64,000 nucleotides of DNA, taken from NCBI RefSeq assembly GCF_030244015.1, contig NZ_JASSYX010000001.1, forward strand, positions 434,001 through 498,000, written 5' to 3'. Within the stretch, counting starts at the first letter, position 1, and the number at the start of each line of letters is the position of its first letter. This DNA comes from Pedobacter ginsengisoli. Its GTDB lineage: Bacteria; Bacteroidota; Bacteroidia; Sphingobacteriales; Sphingobacteriaceae. Made by a program: the position numbers and the translations under genes. A model generated the notes under the pieces. That model was not told the origin of the DNA, did not search any database, and saw only the letters and a program-made list of their open reading frames with translations. Below are positions 8,015 through 17,036 of this stretch, one piece after another.

Positions 8015-9619
8015 TTGAAAAGATCCTTATTGCTCATTTTTCTGTTTGCAGCCCTGTTCAGCTCTTGCAGATGGTTTAAAGACACACCCGAAGTTGGCCT
8101 GGTGCTTTCTGAGCATTTTAATAATAAGCTATATAAGGATTTTGACACTGCGGTTTACAATGTGCTTTTTAAAAAACATCTGGACTCCGCTGGAAGTAAA
8201 TTTTCAAACCCGAAGGTAGTAACCGCGTTTTACAAGGCAAATAATTTTGAGCCGGTATTGGTAACCCGTTTTTTTGCAGATGGTCAGCTGGATTCACTTG
8301 CAGCTTATATTAGCCGGAGCCCCGAACATGGCTTTAACCCTAAATCTTTCCGGTACCGGCAGATTGAAGAACTATTGCAAACCCTCAAAGAGAATAAATT
8401 TAAGGACATCGCAGAGGTTTACCCGGTCATTGCAGATCTGGAGCTCAATGCGGCTGAGGGCCTGATCAAATACAACAACTATGTCAATTATGGAGTAGTC
8501 AACCCGCGTAAAGTATTCAGCAGGTATTACATCCCGGTAGCACGTCCGGACAGTCTCTCAATCAGTAAAGTGCTGGCGACAGAGAATATGGTCAGGCTGC
8601 TGAATGATGTGCAGCCCAAAGATAAGGGGTACATGATCTTTAAGCAACAGCTGGCGAAGTTCAGATTGAAGCCGAACGCAGACGGAGCAAGGGATGATGC
8701 AAACGCGATAAGTCCGGTTGCAAAAACCTTGCTGGTCAATATGGAGCGCCTGCGCTGGAAAATGCCCGATATGGGCGAGGAATATGTGGAGGTCAATATC
8801 CCGGATTTCTCCCTGACCTGGTTCAATGATAAAGACACGGTGACCCATATGAAAGTGTGTGTGGGCGGGCCACGCAACGAGGATTATGCGGAGCAGCTCA
8901 AGCTGTTTATAAAAACCGGCAAGCTGGATGATAAACCTAAAAATCATGAGACACCGGTCATGCTGAGCAAGTTCAATTCGATACAGGTCAATCCGGTATG
9001 GAACATTCCTGTGAGTATTGCACGCAGCGAGATCTATTACCAGGCACTTAGAGATCCTTATTATTTGTCCAATAACAACATCAATGTGTATTATAAAGGC
9101 AGGCTGGTGGGCGATCCGGATACGATCCAGTGGAATAAATACCCAAGGGAAAAGCTTCCTTTCCAGTTTAAGCAAGGATCGGGGGGCGGTAATGCTTTGG
9201 GCAAGTTTAAGTTTGTGTTTGAAAACGGATCGAGTATTTATCTGCACGATACGAATAATAAAAGTGCATTCCGGCTGGCCAACAGGGCGATCAGTCATGG
9301 CTGTGTACGGGTAGAGAATCCGCTGAATTTTGCGCAGAATCTGGTGAAAGATAAATATCAGTATGATGACCTGCGGATGGAAGTGAACCTGCCGCCAACA
9401 GACACTACACGCATGGCTGTCTACAAAAAGAAACTGGCCAAAAAAGCGGATACGGTGAATGTGTTTAAACTGAAGCCCAAATGGTTTGGTGTAAAAAAGG
9501 ATGTCGATATCCTGATCAATTACCGTACCGCCTGGATCGAAAATGGCAGGCTGCAGTTCCGTCCTGATGTGTACCGCCTGGACGCTGCGCTTTGGGATGC
9601 GATGAAAAAGTTTAGATAG
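8015..9619 (+). CDS. L,D-transpeptidase (YkuD domain) lipoprotein
   Basis: Peptidoglycan cross-linking enzyme of the periplasm. From TTG 8015 the protein begins with a lipoprotein signal (two basic residues, a hydrophobic stretch, then LFSSC as lipobox), so it should be anchored in a membrane. The open frame can start at TTG 7994, but that overlaps the promoter-like TAAATTTG and places seven residues before the signal. The long N-terminal half has no motif I recognise. The YkuD domain lies near residues 240-440, with the catalytic signature SHGCVRV (Cys about residue 430). About 534 residues, in the range of large YcbB-like enzymes. Confidence 0.88.
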   Translation: MKRSLLLIFLFAALFSSCRWFKDTPEVGLVLSEHFNNKLYKDFDTAVYNVLFKKHLDSAGSKFSNPKVVTAFYKANNFEPVLVTRFFADGQLDSLAAYISRSPEHGFNPKSFRYRQIEELLQTLKENKFKDIAEVYPVIADLELNAAEGLIKYNNYVNYGVVNPRKVFSRYYIPVARPDSLSISKVLATENMVRLLNDVQPKDKGYMIFKQQLAKFRLKPNADGARDDANAISPVAKTLLVNMERLRWKMPDMGEEYVEVNIPDFSLTWFNDKDTVTHMKVCVGGPRNEDYAEQLKLFIKTGKLDDKPKNHETPVMLSKFNSIQVNPVWNIPVSIARSEIYYQALRDPYYLSNNNINVYYKGRLVGDPDTIQWNKYPREKLPFQFKQGSGGGNALGKFKFVFENGSSIYLHDTNNKSAFRLANRAISHGCVRVENPLNFAQNLVKDKYQYDDLRMEVNLPPTDTTRMAVYKKKLAKKADTVNVFKLKPKWFGVKKDVDILINYRTAWIENGRLQFRPDVYRLDAALWDAMKKFR

Positions 9620-9652
9620 ATATTCAGCTAAAAGTTCTACCTTTGGTTTTTA

Positions 9653-11692
9653 ATGAATTTCCTATACCCAGGTTTTCTTTTTGCGCTGCTGGCAATAGCC
9701 ATTCCTATTGTAATTCATCTATTCAATTTCAGAAGATTTAAGAAGGTCTATTTCAGTAATGTACAGTTTCTGAAGGAAGCCAAAGAACAAAATTCATCCC
9801 GGGAAAAACTAAAGAATTTATTGGTTTTGCTGAGCCGGATCCTGGCCATTGTATTTCTGGTGCTCGCTTTTGCGCGGCCTTTTCTTCCTTCTGATTCCAG
9901 CGATAGTCCGGCTTTGAGAAACGCGGTGAGCATTTATATAGACAATTCTTATAGTATGGAAACGGTAAACAAAGAAGGCAGTTTACTGGACGAGGCCAAA
10001 CGCAAGGCGAAAGAAATAGCAGCCGCATATAGCTTGAATGATCAGTTTCAGCTGATCACCAACGATTTTGAAGGCCGTCACCAGAGATTGGTCAGCAAGG
10101 AAGAATTTGTGCAGCTGCTCGATGAAATAAAGATCTCGGGGACGAGCCGTAACCTGCAGCAGGTCATCAACAGGATGCAGTCTGATGCCAATGCGGGCAG
10201 GAACCAGATTTGCTATCTGCTGTCAGATTTTCAAAAAAGCTTTGCCGGTCTTTCAAAGATAGAAGGTGGTAAGGCCATCAGGTATAATTTCGTAAAGCTC
10301 AATGCCAACAGTCTGCCCAATATTTCGGTGGACAGCGTTTGGAGTTTGTCGCCCGTTCACAAACCCGGACAAACCGAACGGATGGTGGTGCAGTTAAAAA
10401 ATTATGGTGAGGAAGACGCTAAAGGCATACCCTTAAAACTGACGGTAAACTTGCAGCAGAAGGCAATCAGCAACGTGGCCGTCGGCGCGGGTAAAACGGT
10501 GGCCGATACCCTGTCATTTAGCGGGCTGAAACCAGGCTGGCAAAAGGCAAGCATTTCCATTAAAGATTTTCCGCTGACTTTTGATGATGAACTGAACTTT
10601 AGCTTCAACGTAAGCAATGAACTAAGGGTGCTGAACATCAGCGGAAATCCGTCGGATAAATTCATTGCTGCGCTTTTCGGCGCTGACAGCTATTTTAAGC
10701 TGACGGAAATGCCTGAATCAAACATCAAATATTCTACGTTCCCGGACTATGGCCTGATTGTTTTAAGCGGGCTCAGGGAGCCGTCATCAGGTTTGGCGCA
10801 GGAACTGAAAAGCTATGTTCAAAACGGTGGTTCAGTAGTGATATTTCCGGATCTGGATGTCAGCGCCGCGGTTTACAATCCTTTTCTGACGGGCTTGTCT
10901 TTGCCTGCTATACAGCAGCTCCAAACGGGTGTGCCTATCGCCACTACCATTGACCTGAAGAGCGAGATATTTAAGGATGTGTTTGATCAGATTCCAAAAA
11001 ATATGGACCTGCCTGTGGTGTCCAGATATTTCAGCTATGCTGACGGGAGCCGGACCAGCAGGGAAAGTATCCTTCAATTGCCATTAAACCGTTCATTGTT
11101 TGCTAAATATACTGTTGGTGCCGGGAAAATATATCTATCTGCCAGTTCACTGAGCCTGAAAGACGGCAACTTGCCAAGGCACCCTGTATTTGTACCCTTG
11201 ATGTATAAAGTCGCTTTTTCCGGTGCCAGGGAACGGCCGCTCTTTCATACCATTGGTCAGGACAACCTGATCGGAATGGAAAAGATCAGCTTACTGGCAA
11301 ACCAGTCGCTGAAACTGGTGTCGGCAGACTTTGAGGTGATCCCTGAGATAAGACAAACACCCGGCAGGACATTGCTTTATGTGGCTGACCAGGTCAAAAA
11401 ATCCGGGTTCTATGAGCTGAAGAAAGCCGATTCCACGTTGGCCGTTGTCGCTTTTAATGACAACCGGACGGAATCGGATATGCATTACGCAACAGAGCGG
11501 GAATTGGAGGGCTTGTTTGGCAAACAAAAGATATCGGTCTTCAACTCAAGAAAAGATGCCATGTCACTGAATATAGCCGCAAAAAATAACAGCACGGAGT
11601 TATGGAAACTTTGTATAATTTTAAGTGTTGTTTTTTTAGCGATGGAAATACTACTGATCAGATTTTTTAATAAAAATATACAAACAACATGA
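9653..11692 (+). CDS. BatA/VWA domain membrane protein
   Basis: 679 residues. The first 80 residues form the BatA N-terminal module: two transmembrane helices with the linker IHLFNFRRFKKVYFSNVQFL. A von Willebrand A-like domain follows, with the metal-site pattern IYIDNSYSMET (DxSxS) near residue 95. A large extracytoplasmic region follows, and a last helix lies at about 655-672. This architecture is common in Bacteroidetes and is usually annotated as a hypothetical BatA-domain protein. Its function is unknown; surface or envelope homeostasis is a guess. It overlaps the next gene by ATGA (11689-11692). Confidence 0.8.
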   Translation: MNFLYPGFLFALLAIAIPIVIHLFNFRRFKKVYFSNVQFLKEAKEQNSSREKLKNLLVLLSRILAIVFLVLAFARPFLPSDSSDSPALRNAVSIYIDNSYSMETVNKEGSLLDEAKRKAKEIAAAYSLNDQFQLITNDFEGRHQRLVSKEEFVQLLDEIKISGTSRNLQQVINRMQSDANAGRNQICYLLSDFQKSFAGLSKIEGGKAIRYNFVKLNANSLPNISVDSVWSLSPVHKPGQTERMVVQLKNYGEEDAKGIPLKLTVNLQQKAISNVAVGAGKTVADTLSFSGLKPGWQKASISIKDFPLTFDDELNFSFNVSNELRVLNISGNPSDKFIAALFGADSYFKLTEMPESNIKYSTFPDYGLIVLSGLREPSSGLAQELKSYVQNGGSVVIFPDLDVSAAVYNPFLTGLSLPAIQQLQTGVPIATTIDLKSEIFKDVFDQIPKNMDLPVVSRYFSYADGSRTSRESILQLPLNRSLFAKYTVGAGKIYLSASSLSLKDGNLPRHPVFVPLMYKVAFSGARERPLFHTIGQDNLIGMEKISLLANQSLKLVSADFEVIPEIRQTPGRTLLYVADQVKKSGFYELKKADSTLAVVAFNDNRTESDMHYATERELEGLFGKQKISVFNSRKDAMSLNIAAKNNSTELWKLCIILSVVFLAMEILLIRFFNKNIQTT

Positions 11693-12969
11693 ACCTTCTC
11701 CTCAGGGGCATAACCATTGCCGATCCAAACAGCCAGTTCAATCAAAAGAAATGCGATGTTCGTGTAGAACAGGGAAAGATTACTGCGATCACCGTGGTGG
11801 GAGCAGGCGCAGCTGGTTTAAAATCAAAAGGTGCTGAAGAAGTTTTTGACGGGACCGGATCTGTGCTGTCTCCTGGCTTTTTTGACCTGAACTGCTCGGC
11901 AGGTGATCCGGGTTTTGAGACCAGGGAAGACATCAGAACGGTTATGGCGGCAGCGGGCGCGGGTGGTTTTACAGGTCTGGCAGTTTTGCCAAATACCAAG
12001 CCTGTGATCCATTCCAAAGCTGAGGTGGAGTATGTGATCAATAAGGCAAAGGGCGGATTGGTAGATGTTTATCCGGTGGGTGCGTTAAGCCGCGATCTGG
12101 AGGGAAAGGAGCTGGCCGAATTGTTTGATATGAAACGGGCAGGTGCGGTAGCTTTTTCGGAAGCGGGCAGGTCTATTGAGGATGATGGATTTATGAGCAG
12201 GGCATTGCAATATGCGCAGGGCTTTGGCGGTCTGCTGATGGTTTACCCGGAGAATAAGTCGATAGCCGGTAAATCGCAGGTTAATGAAAGCAGTACCAGT
12301 GTGCTTTTGGGCATGAAAGGTATTCCGGCGCTTGCCGAAGAAATGCACATCAGCAGGGATATATTTTTGGCGGGCTATCATGACGCACCGGTGCACATCA
12401 GTACGGTGTCCACGGCGGGATCGGTAGCGCTGATCAGAAAAGCAAAGAAAGACGGCATAAAGATCAGCTGCGATGTCGCGGCACATCACCTGGTATTTAC
12501 GGAGGAACTGCTTAACGATTTTGACAGCAATTATAAGGTAAAGCCTCCTTTGCGTGCGAAATCTGATGTGAAGGCATTGCTTGCCGGTTTAAAAGACGGT
12601 ACTGTCGATGCGGTGGTTTCGCAGCACCGTCCCCACGAAATTGAGTTTAAAGATGTAGAATTTGAAATCGCTGCTTATGGGATCATTGCTTTGCAGACGG
12701 TATTGCCTTTGCTGATTAGCGCAGGTTTGGACGCTGTGCAGATTGCAGAGAAGCTATCTCTGAACCCGCGGAAATTGCTGGGACTGGAGGTGCCGGTGAT
12801 TGCCGAAGGCGCTGATGCAAACTTTACGGTATATGATCCTTCTGCAAGCTGGGTATATGATGCAGACCGGAACTATTCAAAATCGGCAAATTCGCCGTTA
12901 TTAAATAAAACACTGACTGGCAAAGTGCAGCTGGTTTATAACAACAAACAACTACAATCTTATGGATAA
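11689..12969 (+). CDS. Dihydroorotase-like protein, probably non-catalytic
   Basis: 426 residues with clear similarity to type I dihydroorotases: the PGF..D strand, AVLPNTKP, PVHISTVSTAGSVALIRKAK, and CDVAAHHLVFTEE. Key metal ligands are missing. The usual DxHxH after PGF is DLNCS here (Asn68 and Ser70 in place of His), and the active-site TDHAPH is SQHRPH (Gln for Asp). Such PyrC-like proteins without ligands are known as partners or relics (PyrX-like). It is coupled to the upstream gene by ATGA and overlaps the next gene by 8 bp. The catalytic pyrC is probably elsewhere. Confidence 0.8.
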   Translation: MNLLLRGITIADPNSQFNQKKCDVRVEQGKITAITVVGAGAAGLKSKGAEEVFDGTGSVLSPGFFDLNCSAGDPGFETREDIRTVMAAAGAGGFTGLAVLPNTKPVIHSKAEVEYVINKAKGGLVDVYPVGALSRDLEGKELAELFDMKRAGAVAFSEAGRSIEDDGFMSRALQYAQGFGGLLMVYPENKSIAGKSQVNESSTSVLLGMKGIPALAEEMHISRDIFLAGYHDAPVHISTVSTAGSVALIRKAKKDGIKISCDVAAHHLVFTEELLNDFDSNYKVKPPLRAKSDVKALLAGLKDGTVDAVVSQHRPHEIEFKDVEFEIAAYGIIALQTVLPLLISAGLDAVQIAEKLSLNPRKLLGLEVPVIAEGADANFTVYDPSASWVYDADRNYSKSANSPLLNKTLTGKVQLVYNNKQLQSYG

Positions 12970-13633
12970 TCATGTAAAAGTCGCGCTGATCGCAGCGCTG
13001 GATAACTTTGCCAAAGTAAATGGTAATGACTCCGTAAAACTGGAAGAAAGCCTTGTAGAGGTATTCAGCAAGGATTTGGGCTTTATGGAAAAGCTTGAGG
13101 AATTTGACGAAGTGTTTGACGAACATCCGATGTTTGACGAACTGAGAGAAGTCTTCTTTGACCTGCTAATGATCAATTTCTTCGCCAGTGACATTAAGAA
13201 ACTGGAAGAAGATTACCTGGAATCGGATGAATGGGCAGATATTGAAGAGGAGACGATAGACAGGGGTACTGAACTCTTAAACTTGCTGCTTTATATCAAT
13301 GAGTGCCATGATGAACGGATCAAACCTGAGCTTGGTGATTTCCTGAAAGAGTTCTTATTGGTAGAGGAGGATGAGTTCCAGGACGAGTTTCATATTTATG
13401 AGGACCTGATCAGCAACCAGCAGCTGGTAGAAAGCAGTGTAGAAGACATCTGCAGCCATGCGGGGATGATCGAGCTGGGTGAGGAGATGGAGGAGCTGTT
13501 TGTTCCTTTTATGGTGTTTTTCCACCAGCCTAAGCCAGATGATAAAATTATAATGGAGCTGGAAGAGTTTAGCAATAATAAAGCGTTTGATGTTGCGGTT
13601 TACACCTTAATTGCTAATTTTAACATTAATTAA
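12962..13633 (+). CDS. Conserved acidic protein of unknown function
   Basis: 223 residues, strikingly rich in Glu and Asp and predicted mostly helical. There is no signal peptide, no membrane segment, and no catalytic motif that I recognise. It overlaps the end of the dihydroorotase-like gene by 8 bp and is followed within 14 bp by a DUF4199 gene, so it is co-transcribed with both. It is likely cytoplasmic. I give no function. Confidence 0.7.
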   Translation: MDNHVKVALIAALDNFAKVNGNDSVKLEESLVEVFSKDLGFMEKLEEFDEVFDEHPMFDELREVFFDLLMINFFASDIKKLEEDYLESDEWADIEEETIDRGTELLNLLLYINECHDERIKPELGDFLKEFLLVEEDEFQDEFHIYEDLISNQQLVESSVEDICSHAGMIELGEEMEELFVPFMVFFHQPKPDDKIIMELEEFSNNKAFDVAVYTLIANFNIN

Positions 13634-13646
13634 TGTTCAACAAGAT

Positions 13647-14219
13647 ATGGAAACGACCAACGCACCGATAAACATCAAACAAGAATCCATTAAGAACGGC
13701 TTTATTATGGCCGGAGTTAGTATTGTAATCTTTCTGGTTATGAATTATATCCTGCCGGATATGCAAGGATCATTTATAATGCTGGGTTTTCAATTACTTA
13801 TTGGATTAGCAATTAGCATTGCTTTGTGTCTTGATATGCGTAAAAAAGTGGGCGGTTACTGGACGTTTAGTGAAGCGCTGCTGCATATTTTTGTAATGTT
13901 TATGGTGTCCGCTGTTATTGTTTATCTCTTTACCCTGGCGTTTGGGAAATATATCGATACGACATACCCGGTAAGGATGAAGGAAATGATCAGTTCAAAA
14001 ACAGCGGATATGCTCAGGAGCCTTCATATGGACGACGAGAAAATAGCTGAGGCGATGGCAAAACAAAATGAAGATCTGGAGAAGCAGTTTAACCCCACAT
14101 TTTCCCAGGTGATTGTCGCGCTGGGTATACAGTTGGTGATGTATTTTATCGGGGCGCTGATTTTTGCGGCGATATTTAAAAAAACAAAGCCTCTTGGTTT
14201 TGAGCAGATCAGCGAATAG
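13647..14219 (+). CDS. DUF4199 family membrane protein
   Basis: The family pattern of four hydrophobic segments is present: about residues 17-35, 41-58, 73-95 and 155-180. A soluble helical stretch (TADMLRSLHMDDEKIAEAMA) lies before the last helix. The frame opens upstream at 13611, but METTNAPINIKQESIKNGF at 13647 is the natural start, 14 bp after the preceding stop. Function is unknown; the family is nearly confined to Bacteroidetes. Confidence 0.8.
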   Translation: METTNAPINIKQESIKNGFIMAGVSIVIFLVMNYILPDMQGSFIMLGFQLLIGLAISIALCLDMRKKVGGYWTFSEALLHIFVMFMVSAVIVYLFTLAFGKYIDTTYPVRMKEMISSKTADMLRSLHMDDEKIAEAMAKQNEDLEKQFNPTFSQVIVALGIQLVMYFIGALIFAAIFKKTKPLGFEQISE

Positions 14220-14273
14220 TGATTCATAAGTATTAATATTGAGTGTGTGCATGGATACTTACTTAAGTTTATC

Positions 14274-14281
14274 TAAGTTTG
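14274..14281 (+). promoter_or_regulatory. Candidate -7 element before the glycosyltransferase gene
   Basis: TAAGTTTG fits TAnnTTTG. A start near 14288 would give a leader of about 20 nt before the ATG at 14310. No clear -33 element at the right distance. Confidence 0.45.
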
Positions 14282-14309
14282 CACATTGACAAAAGCTGCT
14301 AAAGTGCAC

Positions 14310-15266
14310 ATGGATATTTCTGTTGTAATTCCTTTATATAATGAAGATGAATCGTTACCGGAACTGACGGCCTGGATCGCTAAGGTGATGCAGGAACATA
14401 AGTTTACTTATGAGGTGGTTTTTGTGGACGATGGAAGTACTGACAATTCATGGGCGGTGATAGAGGACCTCAAAACTCAGTATCCGGCGGTGAGGGCCAT
14501 CAAATTCAGGAGAAACTACGGAAAGTCTGCAGGGTTGAATGTTGCTTTTGAAGCGGCACAGGGCGATGTAGTGATCACCATGGATGCCGATTTGCAGGAC
14601 AGCCCTGATGAGATCCCTGAACTGTACAGAAGGATAAAGGAAGAAAAATTTGACCTGATATCGGGATGGAAGAAAAAGCGGTATGATCCGCTGAGTAAGA
14701 CCATTCCTACTAAAATATACAATGCGGCGACCCGCAGGATGTCTGGCATCCATAACCTGCATGATTTTAACTGCGGACTGAAGGCTTACCGTAAGGAAGT
14801 GGTGAAAAATATTGAGGTATATGGGGAGATGCACCGCTATATCCCGGTGATTGCCAAATGGGCGGGCTTCACCAAGATTGGTGAGCAGGTGGTAGAGCAC
14901 CGTTCCCGCAAGTATGGGGTGACCAAGTTTGGAATGAGCCGCTTTATCAATGGGCTGCTCGATCTGTTGTCTATCTTTTTTGTGGGCAAGTTTGGCAAGC
15001 GCCCGATGCATTTTTTCGGGACAATGGGCGTGCTGAGTTTTCTGATCGGTACTTTTATGGCGCTGTGGCTGATCGGGGATAAGCTTTACCACATTTCAAA
15101 TGGCATTCCATTGAAGCGGGACGTGACTGACCAGCCCTTATTTTATATTGCATTGGTAGCTATTATTTTGGGTTCCCAGTTGTTTTTGACGGGTTTTGTT
15201 GCGGAACTGGTATCCAGAAGCGCTCCTGAACGTAACCATTACCTGATAGAAAAGGAGATCAGTTAA
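14310..15266 (+). CDS. Family 2 glycosyltransferase, polyprenyl-phosphate sugar transferase type
   Basis: 318 residues. GT-A domain: ISVVIPLYNEDESLPEL at the start, FVDDGSTDNSW, and the metal-binding MDADLQDSPDEIP. Two C-terminal transmembrane helices follow, as in GtrB/DPM1-like enzymes that load sugars onto undecaprenyl phosphate at the inner face of the membrane. The frame can begin with TTG at 14286, but ATG 14310 directly precedes the conserved strand and follows a candidate promoter. Four bp separate it from the next glycosyltransferase. Confidence 0.88.
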   Translation: MDISVVIPLYNEDESLPELTAWIAKVMQEHKFTYEVVFVDDGSTDNSWAVIEDLKTQYPAVRAIKFRRNYGKSAGLNVAFEAAQGDVVITMDADLQDSPDEIPELYRRIKEEKFDLISGWKKKRYDPLSKTIPTKIYNAATRRMSGIHNLHDFNCGLKAYRKEVVKNIEVYGEMHRYIPVIAKWAGFTKIGEQVVEHRSRKYGVTKFGMSRFINGLLDLLSIFFVGKFGKRPMHFFGTMGVLSFLIGTFMALWLIGDKLYHISNGIPLKRDVTDQPLFYIALVAIILGSQLFLTGFVAELVSRSAPERNHYLIEKEIS

Positions 15267-15269
15267 GCG

Positions 15270-16238
15270 ATGTTTTTCTCGATCATTATTCCCCTATATA
15301 ACCGTCCGCAGGAGATAGACGAACTGCTTTATACACTGACCAAACAGACTTATCTGCAGTTTGAAGTACTGGTGATAGAGGATGGCTCTTCAAATGACGC
15401 GAAACATATTGTAGACAAGTATGTCAACCTGCTGGACCTGAAATATTTTGTAAAACCAAATTCTGGTCAGGGTTTCAGCCGTAATTTCGGTTTTGAAAAG
15501 GCTAATGGAGATTATTTTGTGATCTTTGATTCGGATTGCCTCATTCCGGCGAATTACCTGGAGATCGTAAGTGATTATCTGTATGAGCATAAACTGGATG
15601 CCTTTGGCGGTCCGGATGCGGCGCATGACAGTTTTACACCGGTACAAAAAGCGATCAGTTATGCGATGACTTCACCTTTTACTACCGGGGGGATCAGAGG
15701 CAATAAAAAGCATATCGGACAGTTTCATCCGCGGAGTTTCAATATGGGCCTGTCCCGGGAAGTGTGGGAAGAGGTTGGCGGGTTTATCCTGACAAGGTTG
15801 GGCGAGGATATTGAGTATAGCATCAGGATTCATGAGGCTGGTTTTAAGATCGGGCTGATCCCCAATGCTAAGGTATACCACAAGCGAAGGACCAGCTTTC
15901 TGCAGTTTTATAAGCAACTGCATTTCTTTGGCAGGGCACGGATCAATGTTTATAAACATTTCCCGTCGGAACTGAAATTGATCCATTTCTTTCCTGCGGT
16001 ATTTACCTGTGGCCTGATAATGGCAATTCTGATCAACATATTTTACTGGCCTTTGGCATTTGTGTGTAACTTTTTGATACTGGTATACTTTATGTTGATA
16101 TTTTTTCATTCCTGGCAGGTCAATAAGTCATTAAAAGTTGCATTTTTGAGCATAATTGCTGCCTTTATACAACTGACGGCCTATGGGCTGGGTTTTATGC
16201 AGGATTTTATTAAAAGAGTAGTATTTAAACAACAATGA
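15270..16238 (+). CDS. Family 2 glycosyltransferase
   Basis: 322 residues. It begins MFFSIIIPLYNRPQEIDELL, has EDGSSNDAKH, the DSDCL metal motif, the acceptor-side GEDIEYSIRI (catalytic acid region) and two C-terminal hydrophobic helices (about 240-295). It probably works on a cell-surface glycan with the preceding glycosyltransferase. It overlaps the next gene by ATGA (16235-16238). Substrate cannot be told from sequence. Confidence 0.85.
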   Translation: MFFSIIIPLYNRPQEIDELLYTLTKQTYLQFEVLVIEDGSSNDAKHIVDKYVNLLDLKYFVKPNSGQGFSRNFGFEKANGDYFVIFDSDCLIPANYLEIVSDYLYEHKLDAFGGPDAAHDSFTPVQKAISYAMTSPFTTGGIRGNKKHIGQFHPRSFNMGLSREVWEEVGGFILTRLGEDIEYSIRIHEAGFKIGLIPNAKVYHKRRTSFLQFYKQLHFFGRARINVYKHFPSELKLIHFFPAVFTCGLIMAILINIFYWPLAFVCNFLILVYFMLIFFHSWQVNKSLKVAFLSIIAAFIQLTAYGLGFMQDFIKRVVFKQQ

Positions 16239-17026
16239 TAGATTTTTTAAAGGAGAGTACTTTTGCTGTAAATGAGGTGCTTAGCAAGGCCTGGACGGTG
16301 ACAAAGAGGCATTATTTGTCGATTGCCACGCTTTGCTTTCTGATGTTCATTACTTCTAATGCTTCATTTTTGATGACCTTCTTTTTAAAGGACGTGAGCA
16401 AAGGACTGAATATACTGATGGCTGTAGTGTTTATCTTTTTTTATTTTACCATCAATCTGGCGCTGTTCAAGTATGTATTTCATTTGCTGGATGATGAGGA
16501 ACATGATGTGAGCATTGTGAGTACCATACCTACAAGGCAGCAGATCATCCGTTTCCTGGTTGCTACGGTATATTTTTCGCTTTGCATTTTCGGGGTTTAT
16601 CTGGTGGTGATTGTGGTCGGGCTTCCTTTCGTATATTTGCCGGGGATCAATATCAATAAAGTAACCAATATTGCGGTTCCTGTGGGCCTGGTGGCGATAT
16701 TTATTACCTGGGTAAGGATTTCGTTTTTTCCTTTCTTCATCATTGACAGGAACCTGGGGCCTTTTGCTTCTATAAAGTACAGCCTGGCAACAACCAAAGG
16801 GAATTTTACCAAGATATTTATGTTGCTGCTGGTTCTGGGCAGTTTTCAGATGCTATACCTTTTCTTCGGGTTCATACAGTGGCCGATAGTGGCTTTCTTT
16901 ACAAATGTCCTGAGCTCCTTTATCATCATTCCTTTATCCAGTGTGGCGCTTACGATTGCTTACCGTAAGATGATGAGCGAATACAAGGGGGAGGATGAAC
17001 CTGATATTATACACAATATAGTTTAA
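16235..17026 (+). CDS. Integral membrane protein of unknown function
   Basis: 263 residues with about six hydrophobic segments (near 30-55, 60-80, 105-130, 145-165, 190-215, 220-245). It resembles the layout of DUF975-type or glycerophosphoryl-diester-phosphodiesterase membrane-domain proteins, but I cannot assign it firmly. It is translationally coupled to the glycosyltransferase upstream, which suggests a role in envelope glycan or lipid handling (inference). Confidence 0.7.
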   Translation: MIDFLKESTFAVNEVLSKAWTVTKRHYLSIATLCFLMFITSNASFLMTFFLKDVSKGLNILMAVVFIFFYFTINLALFKYVFHLLDDEEHDVSIVSTIPTRQQIIRFLVATVYFSLCIFGVYLVVIVVGLPFVYLPGININKVTNIAVPVGLVAIFITWVRISFFPFFIIDRNLGPFASIKYSLATTKGNFTKIFMLLLVLGSFQMLYLFFGFIQWPIVAFFTNVLSSFIIIPLSSVALTIAYRKMMSEYKGEDEPDIIHNIV

Positions 17027-17036
17027 AAACGGAATC

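Noticed and set aside
8558..9298. 246-residue minus-strand frame
   Set aside because: Antisense to the YkuD transpeptidase gene; Ile/His-rich shadow translation.
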